The notes beneath the pieces were generated by a model. The model was given only the letters and a program-made list of their open reading frames with translations, was not told where the DNA came from and ran no database searches. A DNA stretch of 39,929 nt. Origin: Proteiniborus sp. DW1. Its GTDB lineage: Bacteria > Bacillota > Clostridia > Tissierellales > Proteiniboraceae. The first letter of the stretch is position 1. Each line of letters starts with the position of its first letter. The stretch spans positions 1-39,929 of the forward strand of contig NZ_FMDO01000043.1 in the NCBI RefSeq assembly GCF_900095305.1. The letters are read 5' to 3'. A program made the translations under genes and the position numbers. Shown here piece after piece: positions 1 to 8,943 of this stretch.

Positions 1-1
1 A

Positions 2-30
2 TAAAAAAAAGAGCAAAATGATTTGCTCTT
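2..30 (-). terminator. Rho-independent terminator of the activase operon
   Basis: On the minus strand a 9-bp perfect stem (AAGAGCAAA, loop TCAT, TTTGCTCTT; plus-strand arms 9-17 and 22-30) runs straight into a run of T residues. It lies 16 bases after the activase stop codon and closes the three-gene operon that begins at 3009. Confidence 0.88.
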
Positions 31-46
31 AAATTTTGCTAGTTAA

Positions 47-1033
47 CTAAAAAGAAACTAATGCTTTATTTCTTTTTTCTCGTGGAACCTTTATAGCTCC
101 GCTATCACATTTGTTCCCCCAAGCATCTATTAATTCATTGTCCTTATATACACATATAATTTCACAGTTATTGGAACACTTCCCGCACTCTACACCTTTT
201 GTTATGAATTCAATATTTGCTATATCAAATGTAAAAGGTCTTTCCTCCCTTGATTTTTTAGCTAATATTGCAACGCCTAATGCTCCAATTAAATGGCTAT
301 TGGGATCTACTATTACGGAATGACCGATTACATCCTCGAAGGCTTTTACTACCCCTTCATTTTTGCTTACTCCTCCTTGAAAAACTATTTGAGGAAGAAT
401 TTTTTTGCCTTTCCCTACATTATTAAGATAATTAACCACAACAGATTTACATAAACCAGCTATAATATCCTCTTTTTTGTACCCAATTTGTGCTTTATGA
501 ACTAAGTCAGACTCTGCAAAAACTGTACACCTAGCAGCTATCTGGGTTGGTTTTTTTGATTTTAATGCTATTTTCCCAAACTCTTCAACCTTAACTCCTA
601 ATCTATGCGCTTGACTAGATAAAAATGCACCTGTTCCTGCTGCACAAAGAGTATTCATTGCATAGTCTACTACTATGCCATTTTCTATTAATATAATTTT
701 AGAATCCTGTCCACCAATTTCAAAAATAGTACGAACATCAGGATAAAGTGATGTTGTCCCTATAGCATGAGCAGTGATTTCATTTTTTACAACTACAGCA
801 TCAGTCATTACTCCTATTAGCTTACGAGCACTACCAGTAGTTCCTACAGCTACAACTTGATATTTTTCTTTATCTATCTGATTATTCAAAGCTACTAGAA
901 GACGTTTTACTGCCCCAACAGGATCTCCCTCTGACCAGAGATATTCTTTTGCAATTATATTATTATCTTCATCAATGATGACTCCCTTAGTTGAAATGGA
1001 ACCGATATCTATTCCTAAATACACCTTACTCAT
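47..1033 (-). CDS. 2-hydroxyacyl-CoA dehydratase activase (HgdC/BadF-BcrA type ATPase)
   Basis: A 328-residue ASKHA-fold ATPase. The phosphate-1 loop is at residues 8-16 (GIDIGSIST), a second ATP motif (EIGGQD) at 105-110, and the two Cys that would hold the subunit-bridging [4Fe-4S] cluster in the homodimer are C130 (in LCAAGTGAF) and C169 (in ARCTVFAE). Family members use ATP hydrolysis to push one electron at low potential into a 2-hydroxyacyl-CoA dehydratase or benzoyl-CoA reductase. HgdC is about 260 residues; this protein has an extra C-terminal tail with four or five Cys (C283, C286, C290, C294, C309), as in longer activase-related proteins, which could bind another Fe-S cluster. It is the last gene of the operon, one base after the COG3581-type gene. 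The SD AGAAAGGAG precedes the ATG. No alpha/beta dehydratase genes are visible in the window, so its electron acceptor is unknown. Confidence 0.85.
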   Translation of the reverse strand: MSKVYLGIDIGSISTKGVIIDEDNNIIAKEYLWSEGDPVGAVKRLLVALNNQIDKEKYQVVAVGTTGSARKLIGVMTDAVVVKNEITAHAIGTTSLYPDVRTIFEIGGQDSKIILIENGIVVDYAMNTLCAAGTGAFLSSQAHRLGVKVEEFGKIALKSKKPTQIAARCTVFAESDLVHKAQIGYKKEDIIAGLCKSVVVNYLNNVGKGKKILPQIVFQGGVSKNEGVVKAFEDVIGHSVIVDPNSHLIGALGVAILAKKSREERPFTFDIANIEFITKGVECGKCSNNCEIICVYKDNELIDAWGNKCDSGAIKVPREKRNKALVSF

Positions 1034-1034
1034 T

Positions 1035-2105
1035 TTACTTCTCCTTTCTCATAATTATCATGTCATAAAAAGCTTCAAGACGAGTTTGTATTCCTGTATC
1101 GCTGGTTTGAGAGTCAAAACTAAAGTATAGTATAGGTACTTTATAATCAGAGCTTATATTTTGAAGTACAGACATAGCATCAATTTCAGGAGTACATCCT
1201 GATGATTTTACGTGTATTATGCCATCATAGCCCTTTTTGGCATATTCTAATGCTCTATCTATGGTATACATACTAGTAGCACCCATATCATACTTAGCAT
1301 ATTTTTTTATATGCTCCTTTGCTTTCTTCTCAGGACGATGGAGCAATGAGTTTGTAATATTCATCCACCTGTCAACCACTATTCCCATTTGGGCCAGTTC
1401 TTTTTCAATATAGTGGTTGCTAAAAGGCTCCATAATGGTATAATACTCCCCTACTATTCCGACTCTAAGTGGATTTTTAGGCTTGTTTACTTCAATTCTT
1501 TTAAGTTCCTTTATAAATCTATTGTAAACATTGTTTAATTCTTCTTTATTCCTAACCTCTCTAAGTTTTTTTAAGAACTCTTTATGAACATTGTCAAAAG
1601 AACCTAGCTCAGTTTCGAATCCAATATTTTTCCTTATATAGTCTTCTATTTCATCCATATACTCTACCATTTTAAGCACTACTGGAAGTATTTTGGCTAC
1701 CCTCTTTAATGACATATTAGGATTTATCCCTTTAAACTCGTTATAAAATGTAAGAGGATTTGAATATTTAGCCTTGGCCATGTTTACAAATCTTACATTA
1801 TAGCCTAAGTCTTTAAGTATTTGTTCATCAAGCTCTCCATAATAGCCTAGCCTGCATACCCCTCCTGTTTGAACTAGAGTATTGGCACCAGCTTCTATAG
1901 CTTCTATAAAGTTACCAAGGGTATATTTAAATGGCGAACAAACAAACTCAGGACTATACCAGCTTCCAATCTCTAATGTTCTCTTGGTAATAGGTGGAGG
2001 AGATATATATTCAACCTCTAGGCCTATGGTAAATAGAATCTCTAAGGGTACATTATAATTTCCTAGTTGAGGAAAAGAAACTTTATATAATTCCACTATA
2101 ATCAT
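1035..2105 (-). CDS. Acyl-CoA dehydratase activase-related protein (COG3581 type, DUF2229 superfamily)
   Basis: A 356-residue cytoplasmic protein resembling the COG3581 half of large activase-related fusion proteins, and distantly the D-component fold of 2-hydroxyacyl-CoA dehydratases. Visible marks are an N-terminal VSFPQLGNYNVP segment, a conserved Cys in TGGVCRLGYYGE (about residue 83), a second in SSGCTPEIDA (about residue 305), and a final PILYFSFDSQTSDTGIQTRLEAF block shared in style with its neighbour. These Cys probably hold an Fe-S cluster. It overlaps the upstream gene by 23 bases. Start choice is uncertain: the ATG at 2105 directly abuts its AAAAAGG, whereas a GTG at 2096 (then Glu-Leu-Tyr) has a 9-base spacing and gives an N-terminus closer to the conserved block. 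The reaction is not established for this split form. Confidence 0.75.
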   Translation of the reverse strand: MIIVELYKVSFPQLGNYNVPLEILFTIGLEVEYISPPPITKRTLEIGSWYSPEFVCSPFKYTLGNFIEAIEAGANTLVQTGGVCRLGYYGELDEQILKDLGYNVRFVNMAKAKYSNPLTFYNEFKGINPNMSLKRVAKILPVVLKMVEYMDEIEDYIRKNIGFETELGSFDNVHKEFLKKLREVRNKEELNNVYNRFIKELKRIEVNKPKNPLRVGIVGEYYTIMEPFSNHYIEKELAQMGIVVDRWMNITNSLLHRPEKKAKEHIKKYAKYDMGATSMYTIDRALEYAKKGYDGIIHVKSSGCTPEIDAMSVLQNISSDYKVPILYFSFDSQTSDTGIQTRLEAFYDMIIMRKEK

Positions 2106-3009
2106 CCTTTTTGAATTTAATTATATCTAGAAAACTTTCCAATCTGGTTTCCATACCAGCACTTCCTTCTTGACCGTCTATTATTAAATTAAGTACTGGC
2201 TTATCCTTTACACGTCTAATAATCATTTCATTAACTAATGAATCTGGTCCGCAATTAAAAGAACTGATTAGTATGATTCCATCAACTTTGTCTTTGTACA
2301 ATGCAACTGAACCTACTAACTCTTTATTATATGCCCATGGAAGTGTTTCTGTTATGTCATAGGATTTTTCAATTGCATGTTTTTTATTGGCTATGTCGCC
2401 TATAATAGGTATAACTCTCATCTCTCTAAGGTATTCTATAATAGGTTCACCAATGTATTTATCATAAATATTGTAGTGGTGAGCTATTAAAAGAATTTTA
2501 ATCTCATTTTTATTGAGCAGTTGTTCTTGATACTTTTCATCCATGATGCTAGCAGTCTTTTCTGCTTGCTTTGCTACTAAATATGCCCTCATACACTGGG
2601 CTTTCTTTTTATTAAGAAACTTACCCATCTTTAAAAAAGCTCTTGCTTCAAAATCTGCACTTTTTACATCAATATTATAGTACAATATCTTTATATTCCT
2701 ATCTCTAAAAGTGTTTTTCACTATATCGTATATGGCTTGAAATTTTGTACATACAGTTCCATTACTTCCATAGCTAGAAACACGTGGTACAAGTATGTAA
2801 TCACATTTATCTATTAACCATTCAACATGACCTAGATATATTTTAGAAGAAAGACATGCTTCGTCAATTGCATATGTCATACCTTTATTAATAATTTCTT
2901 TATTTGTATCTGGACTAACTATATATTCTACATCTAACTCATCAAAAAATGTCTCCCAAAGATAGTGATATCTATAGTATAACAATGCTCTAGGTATACC
3001 TATCTTCAT
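2083..3009 (-). CDS. Acyl-CoA dehydratase activase-related protein (COG3580 type, DUF2229)
   Basis: A 308-residue protein starting MKIGIPRALLYYRYHYLWE, the typical DUF2229 N-terminus. Conserved Cys occur in DEACLSSKIYLGH and in SSFNCGPDSLV, and the C-terminus has the VLNLIIDGQEGSAGMETRLESF block that parallels the next gene. An open frame extends upstream to 3144, but the ATG at 3009 has the SD AAGGGGG nine bases away, while the ATG at 3018 is too close to it. First gene of a three-gene operon. In many anaerobes the activase, COG3580 and COG3581 parts are one polypeptide of roughly 1400 residues; here they are three genes. Inferred role: Fe-S partner or substrate-side component for the activase. 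Confidence 0.75.
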   Translation of the reverse strand: MKIGIPRALLYYRYHYLWETFFDELDVEYIVSPDTNKEIINKGMTYAIDEACLSSKIYLGHVEWLIDKCDYILVPRVSSYGSNGTVCTKFQAIYDIVKNTFRDRNIKILYYNIDVKSADFEARAFLKMGKFLNKKKAQCMRAYLVAKQAEKTASIMDEKYQEQLLNKNEIKILLIAHHYNIYDKYIGEPIIEYLREMRVIPIIGDIANKKHAIEKSYDITETLPWAYNKELVGSVALYKDKVDGIILISSFNCGPDSLVNEMIIRRVKDKPVLNLIIDGQEGSAGMETRLESFLDIIKFKKDDYSGII

Positions 3010-3072
3010 AAATATCATCCCCCTTACTACATTTAGAGTCTGGTAATTAGGCATATATGCTCTAAAAATGCT

Positions 3073-3094
3073 TTGCAATGCTATTATATTGCAA
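3073..3094 (-). promoter_or_regulatory. Putative promoter -10 inside a 22-bp inverted repeat (activase operon)
   Basis: On the minus strand TATAAT (plus 3083-3088) lies inside TTGCAAT-8 nt-ATTGCAA, a perfect 7-bp inverted repeat (3073-3079 and 3088-3094). The -35 match is poor (TTCCAA, 17-nt spacer). A repressor bound here would block the -10. The leader to the ATG at 3009 would be about 70 nt. Confidence 0.45.
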
Positions 3095-3210
3095 TTTATG
3101 AATAATTGGAAGATTATATAGCAATAAGTTGGTTTTAGTAACATAGAATTTAAATTTATTTTACTACATACTTTTTTCCCTCATGAAAATAATAATTGAG
3201 AGGTGATAAT

Positions 3211-3378
3211 ATGTCAAAGAATAAGAGAAAGGAAAAAAACATGAAAATACCCATCGAAAGACAAAACACTGCTGCTTGGGCAAATATTGAAAAAAAACAG
3301 CCAGTTTCAAACGTTCCTATACCAGATTTTCATCAAGTAATGAATGCTAAAGAGTGGGTGGATAGTAATCAAAAATAG
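3211..3378 (+). CDS. Small DUF3787-like protein, possible spore-surface protein
   Basis: A 55-residue basic protein. After a Lys-rich N-terminus it has the segment PIERQNTAAWANIEKK and ends in VMNAKEWVDSNQK; the TAAWAN core and the VMxAKEWVDxNQK end match my memory of DUF3787, a clostridial family that includes a protein described as spore surface-associated. The start at 3211 is fixed by GAGGTG seven bases upstream; an in-frame ATG at 3196 has no SD. It stands alone on the plus strand, divergent from the activase operon and convergent with PFOR, and its stop codon lies inside the shared terminator stem. No Cys, no signal peptide, no membrane segment. The function is not known from sequence. 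Confidence 0.6.
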   Translation: MSKNKRKEKNMKIPIERQNTAAWANIEKKQPVSNVPIPDFHQVMNAKEWVDSNQK

Positions 3379-3413
3379 GAATAGGCTCCTAAATAGAGCC
3401 TATTCCTATTTTT
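3371..3413. terminator. Bidirectional terminator between the DUF3787-like gene and PFOR
   Basis: Perfect 18-bp stem (3371-3388 with 3396-3413), 7-base loop CTAAATA, with A5 and T5 at the outer ends so each strand ends its hairpin with a U-run. The stop codon of the plus gene (3376-3378) is inside the left arm; the PFOR stop (3417-3419) is four bases beyond the right arm. Confidence 0.9.
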
Positions 3414-3416
3414 GAT

Positions 3417-6400
3417 TTAGTATTTCATTTCAGCCAGCCTCTTATAAGTATCATATCTTTCTCTTGCATGTTTCTCAGCTTGTGTAAACAATTCATCTGC
3501 CACATCAGGGAATACCTTCATGATTTGAGTGTATCTTATTTCACTTTCTATAAAATTTCTAAATGGAGCAGTAGGCTCTTTTGAATCGAGAATAAATGGG
3601 TTTTTGCCTTCCTCTTTTAATAGAGGGTTATATCTGTAAAGATGCCAATATCCTGCTTCCACAGCCTTCTTTTCTTGAGCAACACTTGTTCCCATTCCTG
3701 ACTTGATACCATGACTAATACAAGGTGCATAGCAAATAATAAGGGATGGTCCTTTATAGCTCTCAGCTTCTTTAATAGCTTTTATGGCTTGATTCATATT
3801 AGCTCCAAGGGCAATCTGTGCTACATAGACATATCCATAGCTCATAGCCATAAGCCCTAAGTCTTTTTTTCTTACTCTTTTTCCTGCCGCAGCAAACTTG
3901 GCAACAGCAGCTGTTGGAGTAGACTTAGAAGATTGTCCTCCAGTATTAGAATAAATCTCTGTATCTAGAACCAATAAATTCACATCTTCTCCTGTTGACA
4001 ATACTTGATCTACTCCACCATAACCTATATCATAAGCCCAACCATCTCCACCTATAATCCATATGGATTTTTTAGTAAGATAATCCTTTTTCTCTAGTAT
4101 TTCTTTAGTAATAGAATCATTATGGTTATGCTTTTTTAATACCTCTAGGACTTTCTGTGAAGCTTTTTTAGATAGTTCTCCATCCTCCATACTTTCAAGC
4201 CAATATCTAAAGGCATCTTTACACTCCTCATCAAGGTCTGATTCAAGTCCCTGTCTCATCAGCTCTCCTAATCGTTCTCTCATCTGTCTTACTGCTATAG
4301 CCATTCCAAAACCATACTCTGCATTATCTTCAAAAAGAGAATTCGCCCATGCAGGACCTCTGCCTTCGGCTGTAGTACTATAGGCAATAGAAGGTGCACT
4401 AGCTGCCCAAATAGACGAGCATCCTGTAGCATTGGCAATCATCATCCTATCACCATAAAGCTGAGTTACTAGCTTTACATAAGCAGTTTCACCACAGCCA
4501 GCACAAGCACCTGAAAATTCTAGTAAAGGTCTTACAAATTGACTGTTCTTCACAGTACCCTTATCTACTAAATGGTCTTTATCTCTTACAGTCAAAGCGT
4601 ACTCCCAATTTTCATCTTGTCTTTCTATTTCCTCCTCTGCATCTACCATTACTAAAGCCTTTCCTGGAGCAGGACATACATCTGCACAATTTCCGCATCC
4701 TGTACAGTCTAAAGGGCTTATCTGAATACGGTAATGTAGGTTTTCAATTCCTTTTCCAACTGCTTTCTTGGTTTCAAAGGTATCTGGTGCATTGTTTTTT
4801 TCTTCTTCGTCTAACAAGAATGGTCTAATTACTGCATGAGGACATATGTAAGAACACTGATTACATTGGATACATTTTTCTGTCTGCCATTGTGGAACCA
4901 TAGGTGCAATACCTCTTTTCTCATAAGATGTTGTACCTAGTGGGTAAGTTCCGTCTTCCATTCCCTTAAAAGCACTAACCGGCAACTCATCGCCCTCATG
5001 TCTTGCCATTGGATTTTGGATGGTTTTTACGAAATCAGGCTCCTCTTTTATAAGAGTATTTTCGTCTTCTGCATGAGACCAATGAGAAGGGACTTTTACT
5101 TTAATTAAGCTACCTACGCCTCTATCAACAGCCTTATAGTTCATTTCTACAATTTTTTCGCCTTTTCTCCCATATAAGCTTTCAATGTTCTCCTTTAAAT
5201 ATTTGATTGCATCTTCTATAGGTATTACATTTGTCAACTTAAAGAAGACAGCTTGCATTATCATGTTAATTCTATTACCTAGACCAATTTCATGGGCTAT
5301 TTTCATAGCATCAATAGTATAGAACTCAACCTCATTCTCTGCAATTGCTTTCTTCAAAGAAGCAGGTAGTTCTTCTTCAAGCTCATCTTCATTCCAAGGA
5401 CAGTTTAATACAAAAATTCCTTTTTTATTGATACCTTTTATTAAATCAAAATGATTTACATAGGAACTATTGTGACATGCAATATAGTCTGCATTATAAA
5501 TTAAATACGAAGATTTAATTGGACTTTTACCAAACCTAAGATGAGATATGGTAGAACCTCCTGATTTTTTACTGTCGTATGAGAAGTAAGCTTGAGCATA
5601 TAAGTCTGTATTATCTCCAATTATTTTAACTGCAGTTTTATTAGCTCCAACAGTTCCATCTGAGCCTAATCCCCAGAACTTGCAAGCAATATTTCCTTTA
5701 GGAGTTGTATCAACTACATCCTCTTCTGGAAGAGATGTTCCGCTTAAATCATCTACAATTCCTATAGTAAATCCATTCTTAGGTTCAGAACTTCTTAAAT
5801 TCTTATACACAGCAATTATTTGAGAAGGTCTAGTGTCCTTAGATCCTAATCCATATCTACCACCTATAATTAATGGTTGTTCATCTCTATCATAGAAAAG
5901 ACTTTTAACATCTAGATATAGAGGCTCTCCCACAGCTCCAGCTTCCTTTGTCCTATCTAAAACTGCTATTCTTTTCACAGTAGAAGGAAATACTTCAAAG
6001 AAGTATTTTGATGAAAAAGGACGATAAAGATGAACTTTAATTAATCCCACCTTTTCACCTTTACTCATTAAATAGTCTATAGTTTCTTCTATTGTGTCAC
6101 ATACGGAACCTATAGCTACAATAATGTCTTCTGCATCTTGTGCACCATAATAATTAAATGGCTTATAATCCCTTCCTGTTAAACGGCTGATATCTTTCAT
6201 ATAGTCCGCTACTATATCTGGAACATTTTCATAGAAAGGATTAGCAACTTCCCTACCTTGAAAATATATATCAGGATTTTGGGCTGTTCCTCTGGCTACA
6301 GGATGTTCAGGATTTAAAGCACGTTCTCTAAAAGCCTTTAGGGCATCATAGTCTAGCAATTTCCCTAGTTCCTCATGTTCTAGAACTTCTATTTTTTGAT

Positions 6401-6941
6401 ACTCATGGGATGTTCTAAAGCCATCAAAAAAATGAAGAAAGGGAATTCTAGATTTTATAGCTGCTAAATGTGCAACTCCAGCTAAATCCATGACTTCTTG
6501 AACATTATTAGAAGCTAATAGGGCAAAACCTGTCTGCCTAGTAGCCATTACATCCTGATGATCTCCAAAAATTGATAGTGCATGAGTTGCAACGGCACGT
6601 GCACTTACGTGAAATACTCCTGGTAATAATTCTCCTGCTATTTTATACATATTAGGTATCATGAGTAAAAGCCCTTGGGATGCTGTATAGGTAGTTGTCA
6701 ACGCCCCAGCTTGTAATGATCCATGAACAGCACCTGCAGCACCAGCTTCAGACTGCATCTCTACTACTCTTACAGGCTGCCCAAATAAATTCTTAAGCCC
6801 ATGGGCTGCCCACTCGTCTACTCCCTCTGCCATAGGTGTAGATGGTGTAATTGGATAAATGGCTGCTACATCTGTGAAAGCATATGAGACATAGGCAGCT
6901 GCTTGATTTCCATCCATAGTTTTTAATTTTCTTGCCATCAT
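3417..6941 (-). CDS. nifJ: Pyruvate:ferredoxin (flavodoxin) oxidoreductase
   Basis: A 1174-residue single-chain PFOR, the usual homodimeric length. It converts pyruvate and CoA to acetyl-CoA, CO2 and reduced ferredoxin in the cytoplasm. Domain order: pyrimidine-binding domain (about 1-250, YPITPSTPMAE at 29-39), domain II/III (about 260-640), a two-cluster ferredoxin domain with C690/693/696/700 and C746/749/752/756, then the TPP domain with GDGWAYDIGYGG at 965 and the EIYSNTGGQ motif ending the Mg/TPP site near residue 1002. The proximal [4Fe-4S] ligands C813, C816, C841 and C1070 are all present, so the enzyme looks intact. Two tandem ATGs follow the SD AAAGGTAGGA; either works. Monocistronic: a terminator sits just past its stop and another closes the upstream protease gene. 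It supplies low-potential ferredoxin that could feed the activase next door (inference). Confidence 0.97.
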   Translation of the reverse strand: MMARKLKTMDGNQAAAYVSYAFTDVAAIYPITPSTPMAEGVDEWAAHGLKNLFGQPVRVVEMQSEAGAAGAVHGSLQAGALTTTYTASQGLLLMIPNMYKIAGELLPGVFHVSARAVATHALSIFGDHQDVMATRQTGFALLASNNVQEVMDLAGVAHLAAIKSRIPFLHFFDGFRTSHEYQKIEVLEHEELGKLLDYDALKAFRERALNPEHPVARGTAQNPDIYFQGREVANPFYENVPDIVADYMKDISRLTGRDYKPFNYYGAQDAEDIIVAIGSVCDTIEETIDYLMSKGEKVGLIKVHLYRPFSSKYFFEVFPSTVKRIAVLDRTKEAGAVGEPLYLDVKSLFYDRDEQPLIIGGRYGLGSKDTRPSQIIAVYKNLRSSEPKNGFTIGIVDDLSGTSLPEEDVVDTTPKGNIACKFWGLGSDGTVGANKTAVKIIGDNTDLYAQAYFSYDSKKSGGSTISHLRFGKSPIKSSYLIYNADYIACHNSSYVNHFDLIKGINKKGIFVLNCPWNEDELEEELPASLKKAIAENEVEFYTIDAMKIAHEIGLGNRINMIMQAVFFKLTNVIPIEDAIKYLKENIESLYGRKGEKIVEMNYKAVDRGVGSLIKVKVPSHWSHAEDENTLIKEEPDFVKTIQNPMARHEGDELPVSAFKGMEDGTYPLGTTSYEKRGIAPMVPQWQTEKCIQCNQCSYICPHAVIRPFLLDEEEKNNAPDTFETKKAVGKGIENLHYRIQISPLDCTGCGNCADVCPAPGKALVMVDAEEEIERQDENWEYALTVRDKDHLVDKGTVKNSQFVRPLLEFSGACAGCGETAYVKLVTQLYGDRMMIANATGCSSIWAASAPSIAYSTTAEGRGPAWANSLFEDNAEYGFGMAIAVRQMRERLGELMRQGLESDLDEECKDAFRYWLESMEDGELSKKASQKVLEVLKKHNHNDSITKEILEKKDYLTKKSIWIIGGDGWAYDIGYGGVDQVLSTGEDVNLLVLDTEIYSNTGGQSSKSTPTAAVAKFAAAGKRVRKKDLGLMAMSYGYVYVAQIALGANMNQAIKAIKEAESYKGPSLIICYAPCISHGIKSGMGTSVAQEKKAVEAGYWHLYRYNPLLKEEGKNPFILDSKEPTAPFRNFIESEIRYTQIMKVFPDVADELFTQAEKHARERYDTYKRLAEMKY

Positions 6942-7071
6942 TGTCCTACCTTTCTTATGAATTAATTTTGTGGATTAATTTCACTTACCAATATCTAGAT
7001 ATATTATGTGATATTTTCCTCTAAACATACATATTCTTGATATTTAATTGGCACACAGGTATTTTTTGACC

Positions 7072-7101
7072 AAAAAACAACAGCCACCAAAAATGTGACT
7101 G
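7072..7101 (-). terminator. Rho-independent terminator of the protease gene
   Basis: Minus-strand hairpin CAGTCAC-ATTTTTG-GTGGCTG (7 pairs, one G-U) followed by TTGTTTTTT. It lies about 100 bases after the protease stop at 7198 and before the PFOR leader. The rest of 6942-7197 holds the PFOR leader and a 12-bp palindrome ATATCTAGATAT (6991-7002); I find no convincing -35/-10 pair. Confidence 0.7.
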
Positions 7102-7197
7102 CTTTAAATCAATAGTCTCACTGTCTATATTTCTGATAGGTAGTAGAAGATGACTTTTATTTGTAAGGTATTTAATTTTTTATACTTGAGCATTAAT

Positions 7198-8943
7198 CTA
7201 GCCCAATCTAGTTCCGCAATCGCTACAAAATGTATCCTCTGGTTTTACTTGTTTATTACAATTTGGACATTTATCTGATGCTATTGGCTCTATAGGAAAA
7301 GCATAGCCACATTCTCCGCAAAACTTTGAATCTCTAGGCACTTCCTTATCACAGTTAGGACAGCCTTTATTACCTGCACCTAATTTAGATGATGAAACTA
7401 AAGCTGGAATAGGTGTTGGAGCAGTTTGTATTGGGGGTACATAGTTATTTGTAGAAACTTTAGATTTTTTCTTCTTTCTAGAAATCAATAATACTATGAC
7501 TAAAACTAGTATAACAACAACTACTCCTCCAGCAATTGATATAGTCAATACATTGCTGATATCTTTTTTTCCTTCTACAGGCTCTCGTACCACACTTATT
7601 TCTTTATCCGTAGCTGCTACCACATCTGTTTTAGGCTGTTGGTCTGCCAATGTACGAGCCTCAGCAAGCAATTCAGCTACTACAGGATAACCTGGGTTTG
7701 TCTCATTTAATCCTCGTAATATCTCTAATGATTGGTCGTAGCTTCCCTCTTGGAAAAAAGAATATGCCTTTTTAAATTGAGATGTAAAATTACTCTCAAC
7801 TGGTGTTACATTTATCTCATTTAGAAACTGCTTAGCTATACTAATGGGAATAGCGAAATTCATTCCAGCAACCTGTGATCCACTTACATCATCACGCATT
7901 ATGAAGGTATTTATACCAACAACCTCTCCATCTTCATTAAATAATGGTCCTCCTGAATTTCCCCCATGAATAGCAGCATCTGTTTGTAGAACACTCCACC
8001 CGCCTGCCATTTCCTTTCGAGCACTTATGATTCCACTTGTTAAGGTAGGTTCTTGGATTGCTTGAGCTATATTAAGGGCTCCATCAAGAGTAGCTACTGC
8101 AGGATAGCCCATTGCATATACCTTATCGCCTGTACGAAGCTTTGAATCGTCTCCTATTACAACAGTAGGTAAATTGGTCTTATCCATTTTTAAAATAGCT
8201 ATATCCTTACCTGGAATAGACTCTCCTGCTTTTCTTAAATCAAGAGCTACACCCTTTGCACTTACATCACTACCTGGAGTTACATTACCTAGATAGCAGT
8301 TATAGCTAGTCTGAAGATTATTAATCTCCATATTATATGAAATTAAATTATAAAAAGCATTTAACATACCGTCAACTTCTTCTTGGCTCATATTATAACC
8401 TTGTGATCGCATTTCTGCAACAAAGTCATTAGTGCCATTTACTGCATAATTTTCAAGGGCACTCATTGCAAAACTAAGATACAGCTCCTCCTCATTAGTT
8501 TCTACAACATGAGCATTAGTCACAAGATAGCCATCTGGGGTAACAATAAATCCCGTTCCGACTGTAGCTGTGCTAGCAGTCTCAGTATAGATATTACCTG
8601 TATTATATGCATAGTATGCCATATTATCTATCATCAATTGCACCATAGCTGAATACATGGCTTCCTCGGTATTTGGTATAGTACCATCTTCTAACCACAT
8701 AGTAATAGTATTAATTATATCAGTTTCAAAGCTGCTATCGAATGCAAATTCATACAAGGTAATATCAGCTGTATATACTGTCTGTATCAATACTACTCCT
8801 GGTTTATTTATCATAGCTAGACTACGAGTATCTATTGTAGCATATGAAATGCTACTTGCAATTCCAGTTGATGGTATAATTATTGCAAAAAGAATAAAGA
8901 CAATAATAAGCTTATACGCTAATTTATGAGCGCGTTTAAACAA
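7198..8943 (-). CDS. HtrA/S1C-type serine protease with TM segment and C-terminal zinc ribbons
   Basis: A 581-residue membrane-anchored trypsin-like protease. The start is a TTG at 8943: GGGGAGGG sits five bases upstream and translation from it gives a clean signal sequence (basic MFKRAHKLAYK then a hydrophobic run), whereas the upstream ATG at 9006 has no SD. In TTG numbering the triad is H145 (TNAHVV), D247 (KDIAILKMD) and S330 (GGNSGGPLF). The stretch between His and Asp is about 100 residues, longer than in DegP-like domains, with an acidic insertion. No PDZ domain is seen. After a possible small helical repeat (about 385-435) a TM segment (about 465-487) is followed by KKKKSK, then Pro-rich linker and two CxxC...CxxC zinc ribbons (C528/531/542/545 and C559/562/573/576). 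Positive-inside places the protease outside and the ribbons in the cytoplasm. Role inferred: envelope protein quality control or signalling. Its own terminator lies downstream. Confidence 0.85.
   Translation of the reverse strand: MFKRAHKLAYKLIIVFILFAIIIPSTGIASSISYATIDTRSLAMINKPGVVLIQTVYTADITLYEFAFDSSFETDIINTITMWLEDGTIPNTEEAMYSAMVQLMIDNMAYYAYNTGNIYTETASTATVGTGFIVTPDGYLVTNAHVVETNEEELYLSFAMSALENYAVNGTNDFVAEMRSQGYNMSQEEVDGMLNAFYNLISYNMEINNLQTSYNCYLGNVTPGSDVSAKGVALDLRKAGESIPGKDIAILKMDKTNLPTVVIGDDSKLRTGDKVYAMGYPAVATLDGALNIAQAIQEPTLTSGIISARKEMAGGWSVLQTDAAIHGGNSGGPLFNEDGEVVGINTFIMRDDVSGSQVAGMNFAIPISIAKQFLNEINVTPVESNFTSQFKKAYSFFQEGSYDQSLEILRGLNETNPGYPVVAELLAEARTLADQQPKTDVVAATDKEISVVREPVEGKKDISNVLTISIAGGVVVVILVLVIVLLISRKKKKSKVSTNNYVPPIQTAPTPIPALVSSSKLGAGNKGCPNCDKEVPRDSKFCGECGYAFPIEPIASDKCPNCNKQVKPEDTFCSDCGTRLG

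Noticed and set aside
3010-3144. Upstream extension of the COG3580-type gene
   Set aside because: The extension contains the promoter -10 and inverted repeat, and the SD GGGGG serves the ATG at 3009.
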